From the NCBI GenBank assembly GCA_905221605.1, contig CAJNDS010002068.1, positions 871,484 through 935,483 of the forward strand: a DNA stretch of 64,000 nucleotides. The letters run 5' to 3'. The DNA comes from Symbiodinium natans. Taxonomy: Eukaryota > Sar > Dinophyceae > Suessiales > Symbiodiniaceae. Numbering within the stretch: position 1 is the first letter of the stretch; the number at the start of each line of letters is the position of its first letter. Shown here one piece after another: positions 1 through 9,815 of this stretch. The position numbers and the translations under genes are program-made. The notes below the pieces were generated by a model that worked only from the letters and a program-made list of their open reading frames with translations, searched no databases and was not told where the DNA came from.

Positions 1-25
1 CTCCCCAAGGCTTGCCACCGCATGC

Positions 26-340
26 CTAATCCCCACTATACAGGAGGGACTCTAGACCAGAGTCATCAGGATCACTCACATCATCGTCGTTCAGATTTGG
101 ATTCATATGCTTCACCTCTCTTCTTCGCAGGTCTTTGTCAAGCAGCTCCGCTACCTGGAGTTGGGATTCGAGTCGCTTGGGCATGATGAGCTGACATTTC
201 AAGTATTGTGGGCCTTCAGTGCCAGTAGACCAGGATAGGCTTGGGTGCTCTTCAAATCTTTTCCACCAGCCTAGGCTGCCAAGGCATAGGCAATAAAAAT
301 AGTCGAGCTGTATAATTATACGGGTGTGTAAATCAGGCAA
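26..340 (-). CDS. Small minus-strand exon group, unknown protein, possible 3' end of a gene
   Basis: Read on the minus strand, this stretch is open and protein-like. It runs from a region with WWKRFEEHPSLSW through LIMPKRLESQLQ and ELLDKDLRRRE to an acidic tail NLNDDDVSDPDDSGLESL, then a stop at the low-coordinate end. Two AG|G junctions (before the VAEL and VKHM segments) could be splice boundaries or simply in-frame coding. No family was recognised. It has the same strand as the methyltransferase-like gene at 2.8-7.7 kb and lies downstream of it, so it could be that gene's last exons or a separate gene. The 2.4 kb between them is mostly repeat. Confidence 0.4.
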   Translation of the reverse strand: MPDLHTRIIIQLDYFYCLCLGSLGWWKRFEEHPSLSWSTGTEGPQYLKCQLIMPKRLESQLQVAELLDKDLRRREVKHMNPNLNDDDVSDPDDSGLESLLYSGD

Positions 341-599
341 GGCGCACTCCGCTTGACCCCGTTGTGATCCGTATACGCGTGGTACACTTGCAGGCCCAGG
401 AAGGACTTAATCCTTTTCAATTGGTTCCTGCCAATGCAGTTCGAAGCACCGTCCAAACACTAAACCCTATAAACAACTCATTCTCCGATCCACAAAACCA
501 CTCCTCCGAGTAGAGCTCATAGAAGTCTGCAAGCGACCCAGCCACGGGGTTGTGCCAAATAGGCAGACCTGCACTGCAGGCTTCGAGGGTTGCCCCCGG
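341..599. other. Non-coding stretch before the first telomere-like array
   Basis: No convincing exon was seen on either strand. Degenerate telomere heptamers begin here (ACTAAACCCTATAAAC near 460-475). Confidence 0.4.
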
Positions 600-911
600 T
601 AAACCCTAAACCGTAAACCCTAAACCCTAAACCCTAACGGCCTAAACCCTAAACCCTAAGCCCTAAACCCCTAAACTCTAAACCCAAAAAAACCCTAAAC
701 CCTAAACCCTAAACCCTAAACCCTAAACCCTAAAACCCTATGACCCTATGACCCTATAACCCCATAACCCCATAACCCTAAACCCTAAACCCTAAACCCT
801 AAACCCTATTATAAACCCTAAACCCTAAACCCTAAACCCTAAACCCTAAACCCTAAACCCTAAACCCTAAACCCTAAACCCTAAACCCTAAACCCTAAAC
901 CCTAACAAACC
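600..911. repeat. Interstitial telomere-like array (CCCTAAA)n
   Basis: This is an imperfect then nearly perfect array of CCCTAAA. The best part is about 781-905, with some 17 consecutive heptamers. Degenerate units (CCCTATG, CCCATAA) lie in the 5' half. The sequence does not run to a chromosome end, because unique sequence and another array follow. Confidence 0.95.
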
Positions 912-1027
912 TAAGCCCAAAACCCTCAACTCCTCTGAAAGTCGCTATTCCGAGGTTTACGAAGGGTTTGCTGGACGAAGCCGCGAACTGGGAGTTTCAG
1001 AGCTTCGAGGACATGCAGAGTGCCCGG

Positions 1028-1107
1028 CCAAACCCTGAACCCTAAACCCTAAACCCTAAACCCTAAACCCTAAACCCTAAACCCTAAACCCTAAACCCTA
1101 AACCCTA
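1028..1107. repeat. Second interstitial telomere-like array (CCCTAAA)n
   Basis: About eleven tandem CCCTAAA units in the same orientation as the 600-911 array. They are separated from it by ~115 bp of unique sequence and run directly into an AT microsatellite. Confidence 0.95.
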
Positions 1108-1340
1108 TATATATGTATATATATATATATATATTCTGATATATATATATATATATATATTTATCTATATATCTATCTATGAATATTCTTGTATATATAC
1201 AAATTATATAAGCATATATCAGATATATATATATATATAAGTATAATGTACATACATATATATACAGACGTATATAAGTGTATACATATTTTATGTATAT
1301 GTATATAACTATATATATAATATATGTATATATTGCCGCT
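1107..1340. repeat. AT-rich (TA)n microsatellite block
   Basis: Long runs of alternating TA with interruptions (TATATGTATA, ATCTATCTAT). No coding potential. Confidence 0.9.
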
Positions 1341-1380
1341 CTTCTACCCGCGGTGCCCAGTCTGGGTTGCGCACGCGTTT

Positions 1381-1860
1381 AGCGTGTACCCCCGTGTATA
1401 CCCCCGTGTACCCCCTTGTACCCCCGTGTACCCCCGTGTACCCCCGGGTACCCCCGTGTGCCCCCGTGTAGCCCCGTGTGCCCCCGTGTACCCCCGTGTA
1501 TATACCCCCGTGTACCCCCGTGTACCCCGTGTACCCCGTGTACCCCGTGTACCCCCGTGTACCCCCGTGTATGTATACGGTATACCCCGGGCCCGTGCAT
1601 ACCCCCGTTATGCCCACGCACACGCGTGCATACCCCTGCATGTGTACCCCCACGTGCATGGGCCCCCCCCCCCGAAGCACGCGTGTACCCCCCGTGCACC
1701 CCCCTCCCCCAAGCACGCATTGACCGTGTACCCCCGTGTACCGGGAGGAACCCCCCACCACAAAGCAAGCGTGCACCCCCCGTGTACCCCCACCCCCCAA
1801 GCACGTGGTTACCGTGTACCCCCGTGTATAACCGCCGCTCCAAGCGTGCGTTTATACCGT
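1381..1860. repeat. TGTACCCCCG minisatellite
   Basis: Tandem 9-10-bp units TGTACCCCCG with variants (TGTACCCCG, TGTGCCCCCG) are dense at 1385-1575 and degenerate to 1860. Long ORFs exist on both strands (YPRVP-type and GVHGGTR-type repeats), but the repeat explains them and I do not call genes. Confidence 0.9.
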
Positions 1861-1973
1861 GCACCCCGGGGCCCGCGTGCATGCGTTTCCGTTTACATAT
1901 AACGCGTGCGCAGCGTGCACCCCCATGCATGCATGTATATATACACCCACGTGTATATCTACACAGAGAATAT

Positions 1974-2004
1974 ATATAGGTGTGTATATATATATATATA
2001 TATA
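1974..2004. repeat. (TA)n microsatellite
   Basis: A run of alternating TA after the minisatellite. Confidence 0.85.
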
Positions 2005-2360
2005 CGTGCCCCCCTCCGAGGAACCCACACCCCTGTAAAATCGATTCGAATCCAAGGTACTGGTTTCGTAGACGAAGATCCCAGGGCACCCAACTGCAGA
2101 TGGATGCTGCGAGCGCCATGACGTCTGAGAGCAGCCTGGGCGCATGTGGTCGTATATCTTTGGGGTTTAGGGCTGGGGGTTTAGGGGTTTTGGGGTTTAA
2201 GGGTTTCTGGGTTTGGGTGTTTTGGGTGTGGTTTTAACTTTGCGACGAGAAACATGTACCGGGAAGAAGTTCCAGAGGCACGACCCCTGCGGGTTCTCGA
2301 GGATGTAGGTGGCACCAATGGAATGTATATACTCCATCCTATAGATCAGGCTTCAAGCAT

Positions 2361-2362
<2 letters not shown>

Positions 2363-2437
<75 letters not shown>
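2363..2437. repeat. (CT)n microsatellite
   Basis: About 37 uninterrupted CT dinucleotides. The poly-Ser/Leu ORF across it is an artefact. Confidence 0.95.
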
Positions 2438-2440
<3 letters not shown>

Positions 2441-2814
2441 GTTGCATTCTGATGGACTCCAACATTAGGGTTTAGGGCTTGCTTGGGCTAGGGTTTAGGG
2501 ATCCCAAATTGCAATATTGCTACCAGGCAACAAATACACCACCCGTACTGCAAGTCGATTCGCTTCACGTACTTTCTTCAGTCGGGAGGATCCTCGGTTT
2601 TCGATCGAACATGACCCGAATTAAACCCTGGAGGCCAACCCAAAACCCTATAGTTGAAGCAGATAATATAATCTCGGATCCACGAGCACAAAAGCGGCGT
2701 CGATGTGTGGTACCCATGGCCCTGGGCTGTGGGGCTAGGCAAACAATTCTTATGACCTAATTCTTGTTCATGCGTCGATGACAATCACCATGCATGATCG
2801 ATCGATGTGCAGGC

Positions 2815-2899
2815 AAGTGACATAAAACTCCATGTATTACAAGGGATGGCAATCCATACCACCGCGTGTCGAACCAGTCGTCGCAACTCAGGTTCTGGA
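2815..2899 (-). CDS. Exon with Pro-Cys (motif IV-like) signature
   Basis: The acceptor is ATATAAG|T and the donor is GC (TCACTT|GCCTGC). The product includes RHAVVWIAIPCNTWSFMSL. Reading frame and phase are consistent with the previous exon. The gene must continue, but downstream minus-strand exons are unclear. Confidence 0.5.
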
Positions 2900-4528
2900 C
2901 TTATATGGCCCTGGTGCCTATACTGGTCCGCAGCGCAACATCGATCTTGCAGCAGACACCAAGTTGCAGCCATGGGGCAGTGGCCAGGGTTAACAAGAAT
3001 CCAAAGTTTGTGTTGAGGTCCATTTTTTTGGAGTAGCCCATGTCCAGCGCATGCGTCGTCCAACCCAGATCTGCGACTGCCGACTTCAGCATGTGCACAC
3101 CTTTCATGCAGGTATTGTTCTAGGTATACACCAGTGGTAATTTTGCGTTTAGGCTTTCAGGTTTAGGGTTTATGGGGTCTGTAGCACAGGCGCCAGCAAA
3201 GAGCTCCAAGAAATGCAGCTGGTCCTCTGGGTCTTGTGGCCCCATGCCTGATTAAATTCTCACGCAGACCTCGACAAACATGCAGTTCAGGCAAGTGGCT
3301 CATCTCGATCGCTGCCAACACTTTGAGAAGCTGGGCAAACTTCATGGCTTCGATATCCAGGCCCAGCGCAGCTTGTGGCTTAAAGACAAACCAGGGTAAG
3401 CAGTACTGCGCACGTGTTGGAATTTCGTCACCCGTGCATGACCGTGCATGAATGCGACACACATACAAGCACATATACCTTCGAGTCTGAGGACTGCAGG
3501 ATACCGATGCACCAGCTGCCAAATTTCACGCTGAATTGTTGCACATGTTTGCGCTTCAAGAACATGCAGCACATACCGAGCCCACGTGTGCAAGTTTGTT
3601 CTCGAACAGGCGCTGCGGTTTCGAAACCCCTACGCAGCTTCTCGCGACAAAAGAGCCTTGCTGGCATTCCAGCTGGGCGATTTGGATGTCTAAGATCCGG
3701 GGAAAAGTTGCCTCACACAAAGCGCCTCTTCTTAAGGTCGGCTTCACTGAACAAAGTGAGGACCTCACGCCTTTCATCGGAGTTCTGCCAGTACCACTCA
3801 ACATCCGCACGTGCAAGTTGGCCCCAATCCTTCTTCAACCTGTGCACATGATGTACAGAAATTTTCAACACGATCAGGCACATGCATGCACCTAGGGTTT
3901 AGGGTTTAGGGTTTAGGGTTTAGGGTTTATATACAGGGTTTTGCAATCCAAGCGGCTGTATCTTGTAGGCATCCTTTGCACGGCCATACGCCGTCTTGGA
4001 TCCCCCCTGGCCCTCTTTGGCATGGGCCTTGGCCTTTGCCTTTGCCTTTGCTTTTCCTTTGGGCTTAGCCGTCTTACTCTTTGGCTTCACTCCCTTAGGT
4101 ACTCCAACAGGTTTATTTGCTGCGACGAGCAAGCGCTGCGCGTGAGGGTTGACAGGTCGCTGCACACTGGCTAAGCATGCCTTGCGAACATTCTGTGGTA
4201 GGAATTCAGAAGTCGCACCAAGATAAACATCGGGAAGGTGGAATTCCTCAGGATCTATAGTTTCAAACTTTATATTGTCGAGTGCGACCCAAAGATGCAA
4301 TCCAAGCCACATCAGGAGTGTCCAGCTTGCGCTCTTTGGACCCAGCGGCCTGCAGCTGCAAGACGGCAACACTGGCTGCATGGATGGATCAGTGCAGCTG
4401 GGCATGTGTGCACTTAAAAAGCCATCCATAAACGATAAAATCCCCCAACCTCGTCTGCAATGTGATCCAAATCACCCGGCGTCTCCTCCTCGTCCTCGGG
4501 ATCCTTCTTCATCCTGAGAAAAGTTTTT

Positions 4529-4563
<35 letters not shown>

Positions 4564-7500
4564 ATCTATAATCTCTATATATATATATGTATATATATAT
4601 ATATGTATGTATCATATATCTCTGTAAACGTATTAACGAAATACAAATTATAATTACTCCATAAATTAAAAGCAAGCGTCTTGGGCTCAGTGGCATCATG
4701 GGCATCATCGGCAGCAGATTCGGGCATGAGCTCGTTCTCGTTGAAGGGGACCTTATCAGGTTCAGAAAGGGTGAGGGTTGGTTGATCGGGTTTGTAGGGT
4801 TTATATAGGGCTTCCAGGGTTTGTAAGGTTTGTAGGGTTTAGGGTTTAGGGTTTAGGGTTCAGAGTTTTTAGGGTTTTTAGGGTTTAGGGTTTATACGGT
4901 TTAGATTTTAGGGTGTGATTGGTGAAGGTGTAGTGTGACATGACATTCGAGAACTTTCTACTTGGAGAAGCAAAGCGTCTTGGGAGTCCTCCCAGGAATC
5001 CGCCTCGACATTCTCGCCTGCAAATCGTAAGTGTTTCGGGAACGGCAAGAACCATTCGACCCCACACCTTCATAGTGGGCACGACAGTCCTCCGCCGACC
5101 ACCAGGTCCCATCATCCTGGCAGCATGACTGTAAAGAATCCCACAGAAGTAATCTTTCCGAGCGCCTGCTCGTCATAGTCCTTGCTGTCCTCTCCATCCT
5201 GTGGCACACATCGATATCATGGCAGTGATGTATCGTCACAGCAATATAGGCCCCCCCCCAAACCCTAAACCCTAAACCCCAAACCCCAAACCCCAAACCC
5301 TAAACCCTAAACCCTAAACCCTAAACCCTAAACCCTAAACCCTAAACCCTAAACCCTAAACCCTAAACCCTAAACCCTAAACCCTAAACCCTAAACCCTA
5401 AACCCTAAACCCTAAACCCTAAACCCTAAACCCTAAACCCTAACCCCTAACCCTAAACCCTAAACCCTAAACCCCAAACCCTAAACCCTAAACCCTAAAC
5501 ATAAGCCTCGCGGGACTCGTCCTTCCAGCACCGCTCCTGCCACAGGGCCGCTATAGGGTTTAGGGTTTAGGGTTGAGGGTTTAGGGTTTAGGGTTTAGGG
5601 CTATAGCAGGATCCGACCATAAACCGCGCTCGCTTTACACTAGTGCACGCAACAGCGATCCTCCGCAGCACCACTGGGATCCTTGACCGCCCAGGACACG
5701 GGCTCGATTGGCTTGCCATCCTGTCTTCCCGACACACGAGTGCATTTCGAGTGTGCTCTGAAACGGTATAAGCAACCCCACCAGCCTCATCCAGATAGTG
5801 CCACGAGTCACGTGGCACGGTATCGAAGATACCCTCTGTCCAGAAGGATGATGAAGGGCTGGTGGGCTCTTCCTGTGTGTGCATGACTGACACAGTACTA
5901 AATCACTGGAGCTAGTCGAGCCTCATCGAATTGTTGCAGCAACTCAGCAATAAACTCATCACGGTTCTGATCTGTCACCTTATGGTACGAAGCGATGGTT
6001 TGCAAAGTTACAAGCTAAAATCATTTAGGGACCCAAGTAGAGACAAGTACACATTTACAAACGCTGCCTCCTCGAAATCTGGGTCGGTGCGAGCCTCGAG
6101 AAACCAAAAGGGGCACGATCCACGAGGCACACAGAGATATCAGTATATGCAGACATGCACATGCACACCCAGCAGCCTTCGACTTGGGATCCTTTGTGTC
6201 CTCGAGATTCGTGACCTGGATCATGATGGTACTCTCGATATAGAGACACAAATTATCAATCTTAAAAAGACGGTGGCCCCACCTCTTCAGCTTCGTCGCC
6301 ATCCTCATCGTGCCCGGAGGCCTCCTGCGAACAATCTCTAGCAGGCCACTACTCATTTAAATTTTTCATCACACGGAGCAGTGGTCGCGCAAGGTAGGTC
6401 CTCCAATTCTTCTTCGTCTCCATTCGCCGGATTCACCTTTAAATGCAGACACCCACATGCAAGATTCAAGGAAGCAGCACGGGTCACTCAGTTATTGAAA
6501 TCACGGGCCACCCAATCCGAGCCAGTCCAAGCATTGTGGCCCTGACCTTATACAAAATCTCATATATCAAGCCGCACAAGCATGCAACGCAGAAAAAGTT
6601 GATGTGAAGAATCGTATCAGGCACAGCACCTGTGCCATCGGTAGGCCAATCATCATCAGCTGCCGAATCACCACCCCAACCACCATCGGCCCCTGAATCG
6701 CCATCGGGCCAATCATCATTGCCCCAACAATCGGCCCCACCATCAGGCTGATCGCCGTCGGTGCCATGCACCTCCAGGTCACCCATTGCATGCTCAGCCT
6801 CGGCTTGCATGAACATGCTATTTTAACACTACAAGTGCTGATCACGGCGCACAATCAAATTCACTAAAGACACATACTCGCAAACCAAGAGCCGGCACAC
6901 AAAGGTTCCTTGCGTTCCTTATGTTTCACTGGACTGCGCACGGTGCGCGCGAATGGAAGCTAAAGCACGTACATGCCGACCCAAGTTGCGATTTGCAGCG
7001 GAGCCGCTTGGATGGACGGGCATCAAAACTCTTGGTAGAATCTCCACGGATGGACGGAGCCTGTCCAAGCTGATGCATGCATGCAAATGAAAACTGCACA
7101 TGGACTCATATGAAACCATCGATCCCACCTCCTTGGCAGGTGCCCGGGCCGAGCAGTCAGCCATAATGTGGCTGAGATTCTCCATGTCCTGCGTGTGCAA
7201 GGATGGCTCGACACACGATTCAAACCTCACATGTCAGAAACCCGCGCATGATCGATTCGATCTCCTCCTCTGTGTAAGCTTGCGTCTCGGCATTGTCCAT
7301 GGCGCGTGGCGAGGTGAGCTTTCGAGCTCGTTGCAAAACCTTTACAAGGATTCTAGCTTGATCCTTGACCCAGGTTCCTTCTTCAAAGCCAGGAATGTCA
7401 GGAAGCCTGAAATTGTGCTGCCTCTTCATGATCTCAACTGCTTTCAGAACCCTTTTGTAGGTAAAGAAGCGTTCGTGGCTGCACAAATTCAGCACCCAGA

Positions 7501-7669
7501 GTAGTCTAGAGCGGGTCCTTCTGAACTTAAGGGATCTTTCTGGCAGGATGTCACCTGTTGATGCTATTCGGTTCTGATCCTCCTCTGACGATACACAGGA
7601 GTCAAGTAGGCGCTGCGCTATCAGCTCGGAGCGGCTACGCAAATGTGGCCTCCAGATTTGCAGGCTCAT
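2815..7669 (-). CDS. Multi-exon gene, minus strand, with C-terminal methyltransferase-like core (approximate span)
   Basis: At least twelve minus-strand segments look like exons of one protein. From N- to C-terminus they are: an Arg/Lys/Glu-rich region (7223-7669); an acidic Gly/Asp/Trp region (6620-6810); a segment ending in NLEDTKDPKSKAAG (6165-6353); acidic linkers (4690-5215); a Lys/Ala/Pro-rich basic stretch (3945-4150); a Trp-rich helical region (3270-3839); and the core 2815-3247. The core has FLELFAGACATG, then HALDM, then VVWIAIPCNTWSFMS. That order of glycine loop, acidic residue and Pro-Cys resembles motifs I, II and IV of C5-cytosine methyltransferases; this is an inference from motif order. 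Exons 3180-3247, 2995-3100 and 2815-2899 join in one frame. Introns hold TTTAGGG arrays. The layout resembles repetitive multi-domain proteins I associate with dinoflagellates, so a mobile or amplified origin is possible. Confidence 0.5.
2995..3100 (-). CDS. Exon with acidic motif II-like residue
   Basis: The product reads VHMLKSAVADLGWTTHALDM and then YSKKMDLNTNFGF. It ends at a GT donor (ATTCTT|GTTAAC). Confidence 0.5.
3180..3247 (-). CDS. Exon with methyltransferase motif I-like loop
   Basis: The acceptor is TAATCAG|GC. The product is MGPQDPEDQLHFLELFAGAC. FLELFAG fits an S-adenosylmethionine-binding glycine loop (inferred). The donor region is CTACAG|ACCCC, non-canonical. The next exon continues in frame as ATGVHMLK. 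Confidence 0.5.
3270..3405 (-). CDS. Exon of the methyltransferase-like gene
   Basis: The acceptor is GCGCAG|TACTGC and the donor CGAG|GTCTGC. The product starts YCLPWFVFKPQAALGLDIEA and continues as an amphipathic helix (MKFAQLLKVLAAIEMSHL). Confidence 0.55.
3471..3600 (-). CDS. Exon of the methyltransferase-like gene
   Basis: The minus strand reads TWARYVLHVLEAQTCATIQR and LVHRYPAVLRLE, ending at a GT donor (GAAG|GTATATG). The upstream border is uncertain. Confidence 0.45.
3719..3839 (-). CDS. Exon of the methyltransferase-like gene
   Basis: The acceptor is GTGCACAG|G and the donor GTGTGA. The product includes LKKDWGQLARADVEWYW and LFSEADLKKRRF. Confidence 0.5.
3895..3929. repeat. Short (TTTAGGG)n array in an intron
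   Basis: About five tandem GGGTTTA units between two minus-strand exons. Confidence 0.9.
3945..4330 (-). CDS. Exon: basic Lys/Ala/Pro-rich region
   Basis: The minus strand encodes a folded-looking part (DNIKFETIDPEEFHLPDVYL), then a Lys/Pro/Ala low-complexity tract with repeated KAKA units and KPKSKTAKPKG. A tract of this type could contact nucleic acid or act as a localisation signal (inference). It is one of the strongest coding stretches on this strand. Confidence 0.5.
4445..4515 (-). CDS. Acidic exon of the methyltransferase-like gene
   Basis: The minus strand reads KKDPEDEEETPGDLDHIADE. It lies between an AT microsatellite and the Lys/Ala-rich exon. Confidence 0.4.
4531..4620. repeat. 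(TA)n microsatellite
   Basis: Alternating TA with interruptions inside the minus-strand gene. Confidence 0.9.
4690..4770 (-). CDS. Acidic exon of the methyltransferase-like gene
   Basis: The minus strand reads LSEPDKVPFNENELMPESAA followed by DDAHDATEPK. Confidence 0.4.
4825..4905. repeat. Degenerate (TTTAGGG)n array in an intron
   Basis: GGGTTTAGGGTTTAGGGTTC and related units. Confidence 0.9.
4940..5215 (-). CDS. Two candidate acidic exons of the methyltransferase-like gene
   Basis: One segment (5130-5215) reads GEDSKDYDEQALGKITSV. A second (4940-5017) follows a TTTGCAG acceptor and reads GENVEADSWEDSQDALLLQV. The sequence between them is open in other frames and unresolved. Confidence 0.35.
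5257..5502. repeat. Long interstitial telomere-like array (CCCTAAA)n
   Basis: About 34 heptamers, mostly perfect, between minus-strand exons at ~5215 and ~5640. The first few units are CCCCAAA variants. Confidence 0.95.
5552..5602. repeat. (TTTAGGG)n array inverted relative to 5257-5502
   Basis: About seven GGGTTTA units, separated from the CCCTAAA array by a ~50-nt spacer. Together they could form a long hairpin. Confidence 0.9.
5640..5880 (-). CDS. Exon of the methyltransferase-like gene
   Basis: The minus strand carries SFWTEGIFDTVPRDSWHYLD and an EAGGVAYTVSEHT segment. The Trp, Tyr and Phe content and the open frame support coding. Two frames overlap near 5640-5760 and I cannot separate them. 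Confidence 0.45.
6165..6353 (-). CDS. Exon of the methyltransferase-like gene
   Basis: The minus strand reads a basic segment (RRRPPGTMRMATKLKRWG), then an aliphatic strand-rich segment (IDNLCLYIESTIMIQVTNL), then EDTKDPKSKAAG. No family was recognised. Confidence 0.45.
6620..6810 (-). CDS. Exon: acidic Gly/Asp/Trp low-complexity region
   Basis: The minus strand encodes an acidic segment with repeated GNDDWPDGD and GGDSAADDDWP motifs, starting after FMQAEAEHAMGDLEVHG. It is probably disordered. Confidence 0.45.
7095..7200 (-). CDS. Candidate exon of the methyltransferase-like gene
   Basis: The minus strand reads TQDMENLSHIMADCSARA with good codon-level character. The borders are not defined. 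Confidence 0.3.
7223..7669 (-). CDS. Exon region: Arg/Lys/Glu-rich helical segment of the methyltransferase-like gene
   Basis: The minus-strand frame is open for 149 codons. It has balanced composition and likely helices (FTYKRVLKAVEIMKRQHNF, EEEIESIMRGFLTCEV), and the stop at 7220-7222 may lie in an intron. No family was recognised. It is the farthest-upstream segment assigned to this gene. Confidence 0.4.
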
Positions 7670-7699
7670 GCGCCCGCCCTACGGAAGCGAGTTCCTACA

Positions 7700-8280
7700 C
7701 ACGTAGATATACCACATGCATCAGTCATCTGGCAGCCGCTCCCTCGAACCGACTTGGTTATAACGGCGGGGGAAAGTTAACAAAATTGCAGTCCTCATCC
7801 AGCAGACATCCAGCACTGCCCTAAAGCCACAACCCCAAAAGCCCTAAATCCTAAACCCTCGATCTCATCCTTATAATCCAGCCCTGCCTAAAACCCAAAA
7901 CCCCTAAATCCTAAACCCTAAACTCTCAACCTATAACAGCAGTCCAGCACTGCCCTAAACCCAAAACTCGAAAACTCCAAAACCCTAAACCTAAACCCCA
8001 AACCCACAACCCTATAACACGGCAGCCTGCCAGCACACGTCCTGTCAATTTTCTTGAAAACCTGGAAGCCAGATCCTATAGCCGGACTACAGCCACAACT
8101 GCACTGCAGGCACAAGTTATCATACAGACAGAACCCAATTCAATTGCATCTGTAATAGATCAACGTATACCCAAGGTGTAAATCCTATATCCTGGCAAGG
8201 ATCGAACAACCGACGCCCACAAAGGCAGCATAGTATTAATTCGCTGCCTAGCCAAGCAGATCTTTATAGAGCCGGGCCTA
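7700..8280. other. Stretch without supported exons, telomere-heptamer-rich
   Basis: Contains several CCCTAAA-like units (7845-8010). No convincing exon on either strand. Confidence 0.4.
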
Positions 8281-9510
8281 AACAAAAAAGCCTAAACCCC
8301 AAATCCTATAAAGGCACTTGCATGTACCCGTACGTAGGTCACGAAAGCACCTATAGACTAGCAGAACAAGAACATGGCAACCGAAAGCTACATATTTTGG
8401 AAAGGCACAATGTTGCATGATCGCAGAGCCTGTCCGCGCAAGGCACTTGCAACCGAAAAACCTCAAGGCCCAACCGCATGCAACCCAAGGGATCCGAAAA
8501 TGCAGATTATGTGCTCCGACCCCCCCCCCCCCCCCCCCCCCCACCCCCCAAAGCCTTTAGCGCAACCAAATATAGAAGGCAGAACCCCTACATACAAGAA
8601 GGCCCGTCGAGCATTCTAGAGCCAGGCAACGCTCCGAGAAGAGTCTCTATATCACACAATCTTATAGCGAAGCAAGCGGAACCATATAACCCGGAGCCTC
8701 GCGCGCAAAAGGTCGATCAATGAATTGCTCTAGAGCTACAATCGCTATATACCATGCACGCGGTCATGCGTTTTTACAAGACAGCGCATGGATGCAATGC
8801 CGAATCATGCATGCTTGCGCCAGGCAGCTCGCAAATAGCCATGCACGCGCCGACGCTATAGAGCTCTACAGCTAGTGTACCGCGATCAATCAATCCGTGC
8901 TCACGCGTCTGCGACATGAACAACGTACATGCACATGATCGCGTCCGATCGATCTTTGGGGATATTTACACTGCCAGGACTCGCAATATAGGAAATGTAC
9001 ATAGCATTTCGAGGGATCGATCAGGTATATACAAGGTATTAAATATTTTTATAGTCGTCATCCTTCGATCGAGCAGATGCCGGCACCCATGTCATGCATG
9101 TTTGCCATGCGGTATGCCCGAAACTGGCCAGATATAGCATATGGCGGGGATCTTCATCCCAAAAATCTCATCCTCGTTGTCGACGTACCAGATCGCGGAA
9201 CCGCGCGGGGATGGGTGGCCTTGTGCTGCAGCCTCTATAGAAGCTTCGATGGCTTCATATAGCGCGACCTGCACGCAATCACGTCCTCGTTTATATAACT
9301 ACAGATTGACCGAACCGCGCGCATGTGTGTTTGTCACTGCGTATGTGTGATGTGGATAGCTCCGTCGATCCGGCAGCGACATCTTCTATATACAGCTACA
9401 TGCATGCATTGTACAATTAAATTAGGGTTCTATACAGGGACCCCACCCGATCGCAACCCAGCCTGGAAAAATCTCAGCTCCACGTACAGCAATATATAAT
9501 AATTCCCCGC
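8281..9510. other. Palindrome-rich stretch without supported exons
   Basis: Contains a C22 run (8521-8542) and, at 8700-9420, an excess of CATGCATG, GATCGATC and CGATCG words. No ORF is convincing. Confidence 0.4.
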
Positions 9511-9513
9511 GCA

Positions 9514-9567
9514 TATACATATATATATATATATAAATAAAGACTCTTGCCATCGATCCCCAAATCG

Positions 9568-9618
<51 letters not shown>

Positions 9619-9625
9619 ATATGTC
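9514..9625. repeat. (TA)n microsatellite pair
   Basis: Two TA runs, at ~9514-9537 and ~9571-9620. Confidence 0.9.
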
Positions 9626-9757
9626 CATAGAAATCGAGGACCCCAGACCCGAATTGCAGCGAACGCTTCAGCAGGCCCCGCGCACGCACGTGACACAACA
9701 AATCGAGACCGCACATGGACCAAAAAATCCTGAAACGAAAACATGTGTTTCTTTAGG

Positions 9758-9815
9758 ACACCACTGAGAAGCCGTTTACCACTGAGAAGCCGTTTATTAC
9801 TGAGAAGCCGCTTAA
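9758..9815. repeat. 18-bp minisatellite, three copies
   Basis: ACTGAGAAGCCGTTTACC is repeated three times in tandem with small changes. Confidence 0.85.

Noticed and set aside
1309-2145. Long ORFs on both strands (YPRVP and GVHGGTR repeats)
   Set aside because: They are produced by the TGTACCCCCG minisatellite; no start, splice or conserved part.
8170-8290. tRNA on the minus strand (GTTCGATCC and a GGCAGC/GCTGCC stem)
   Set aside because: The T-stem and acceptor stem do not pair; at best a decayed tRNA-derived repeat.
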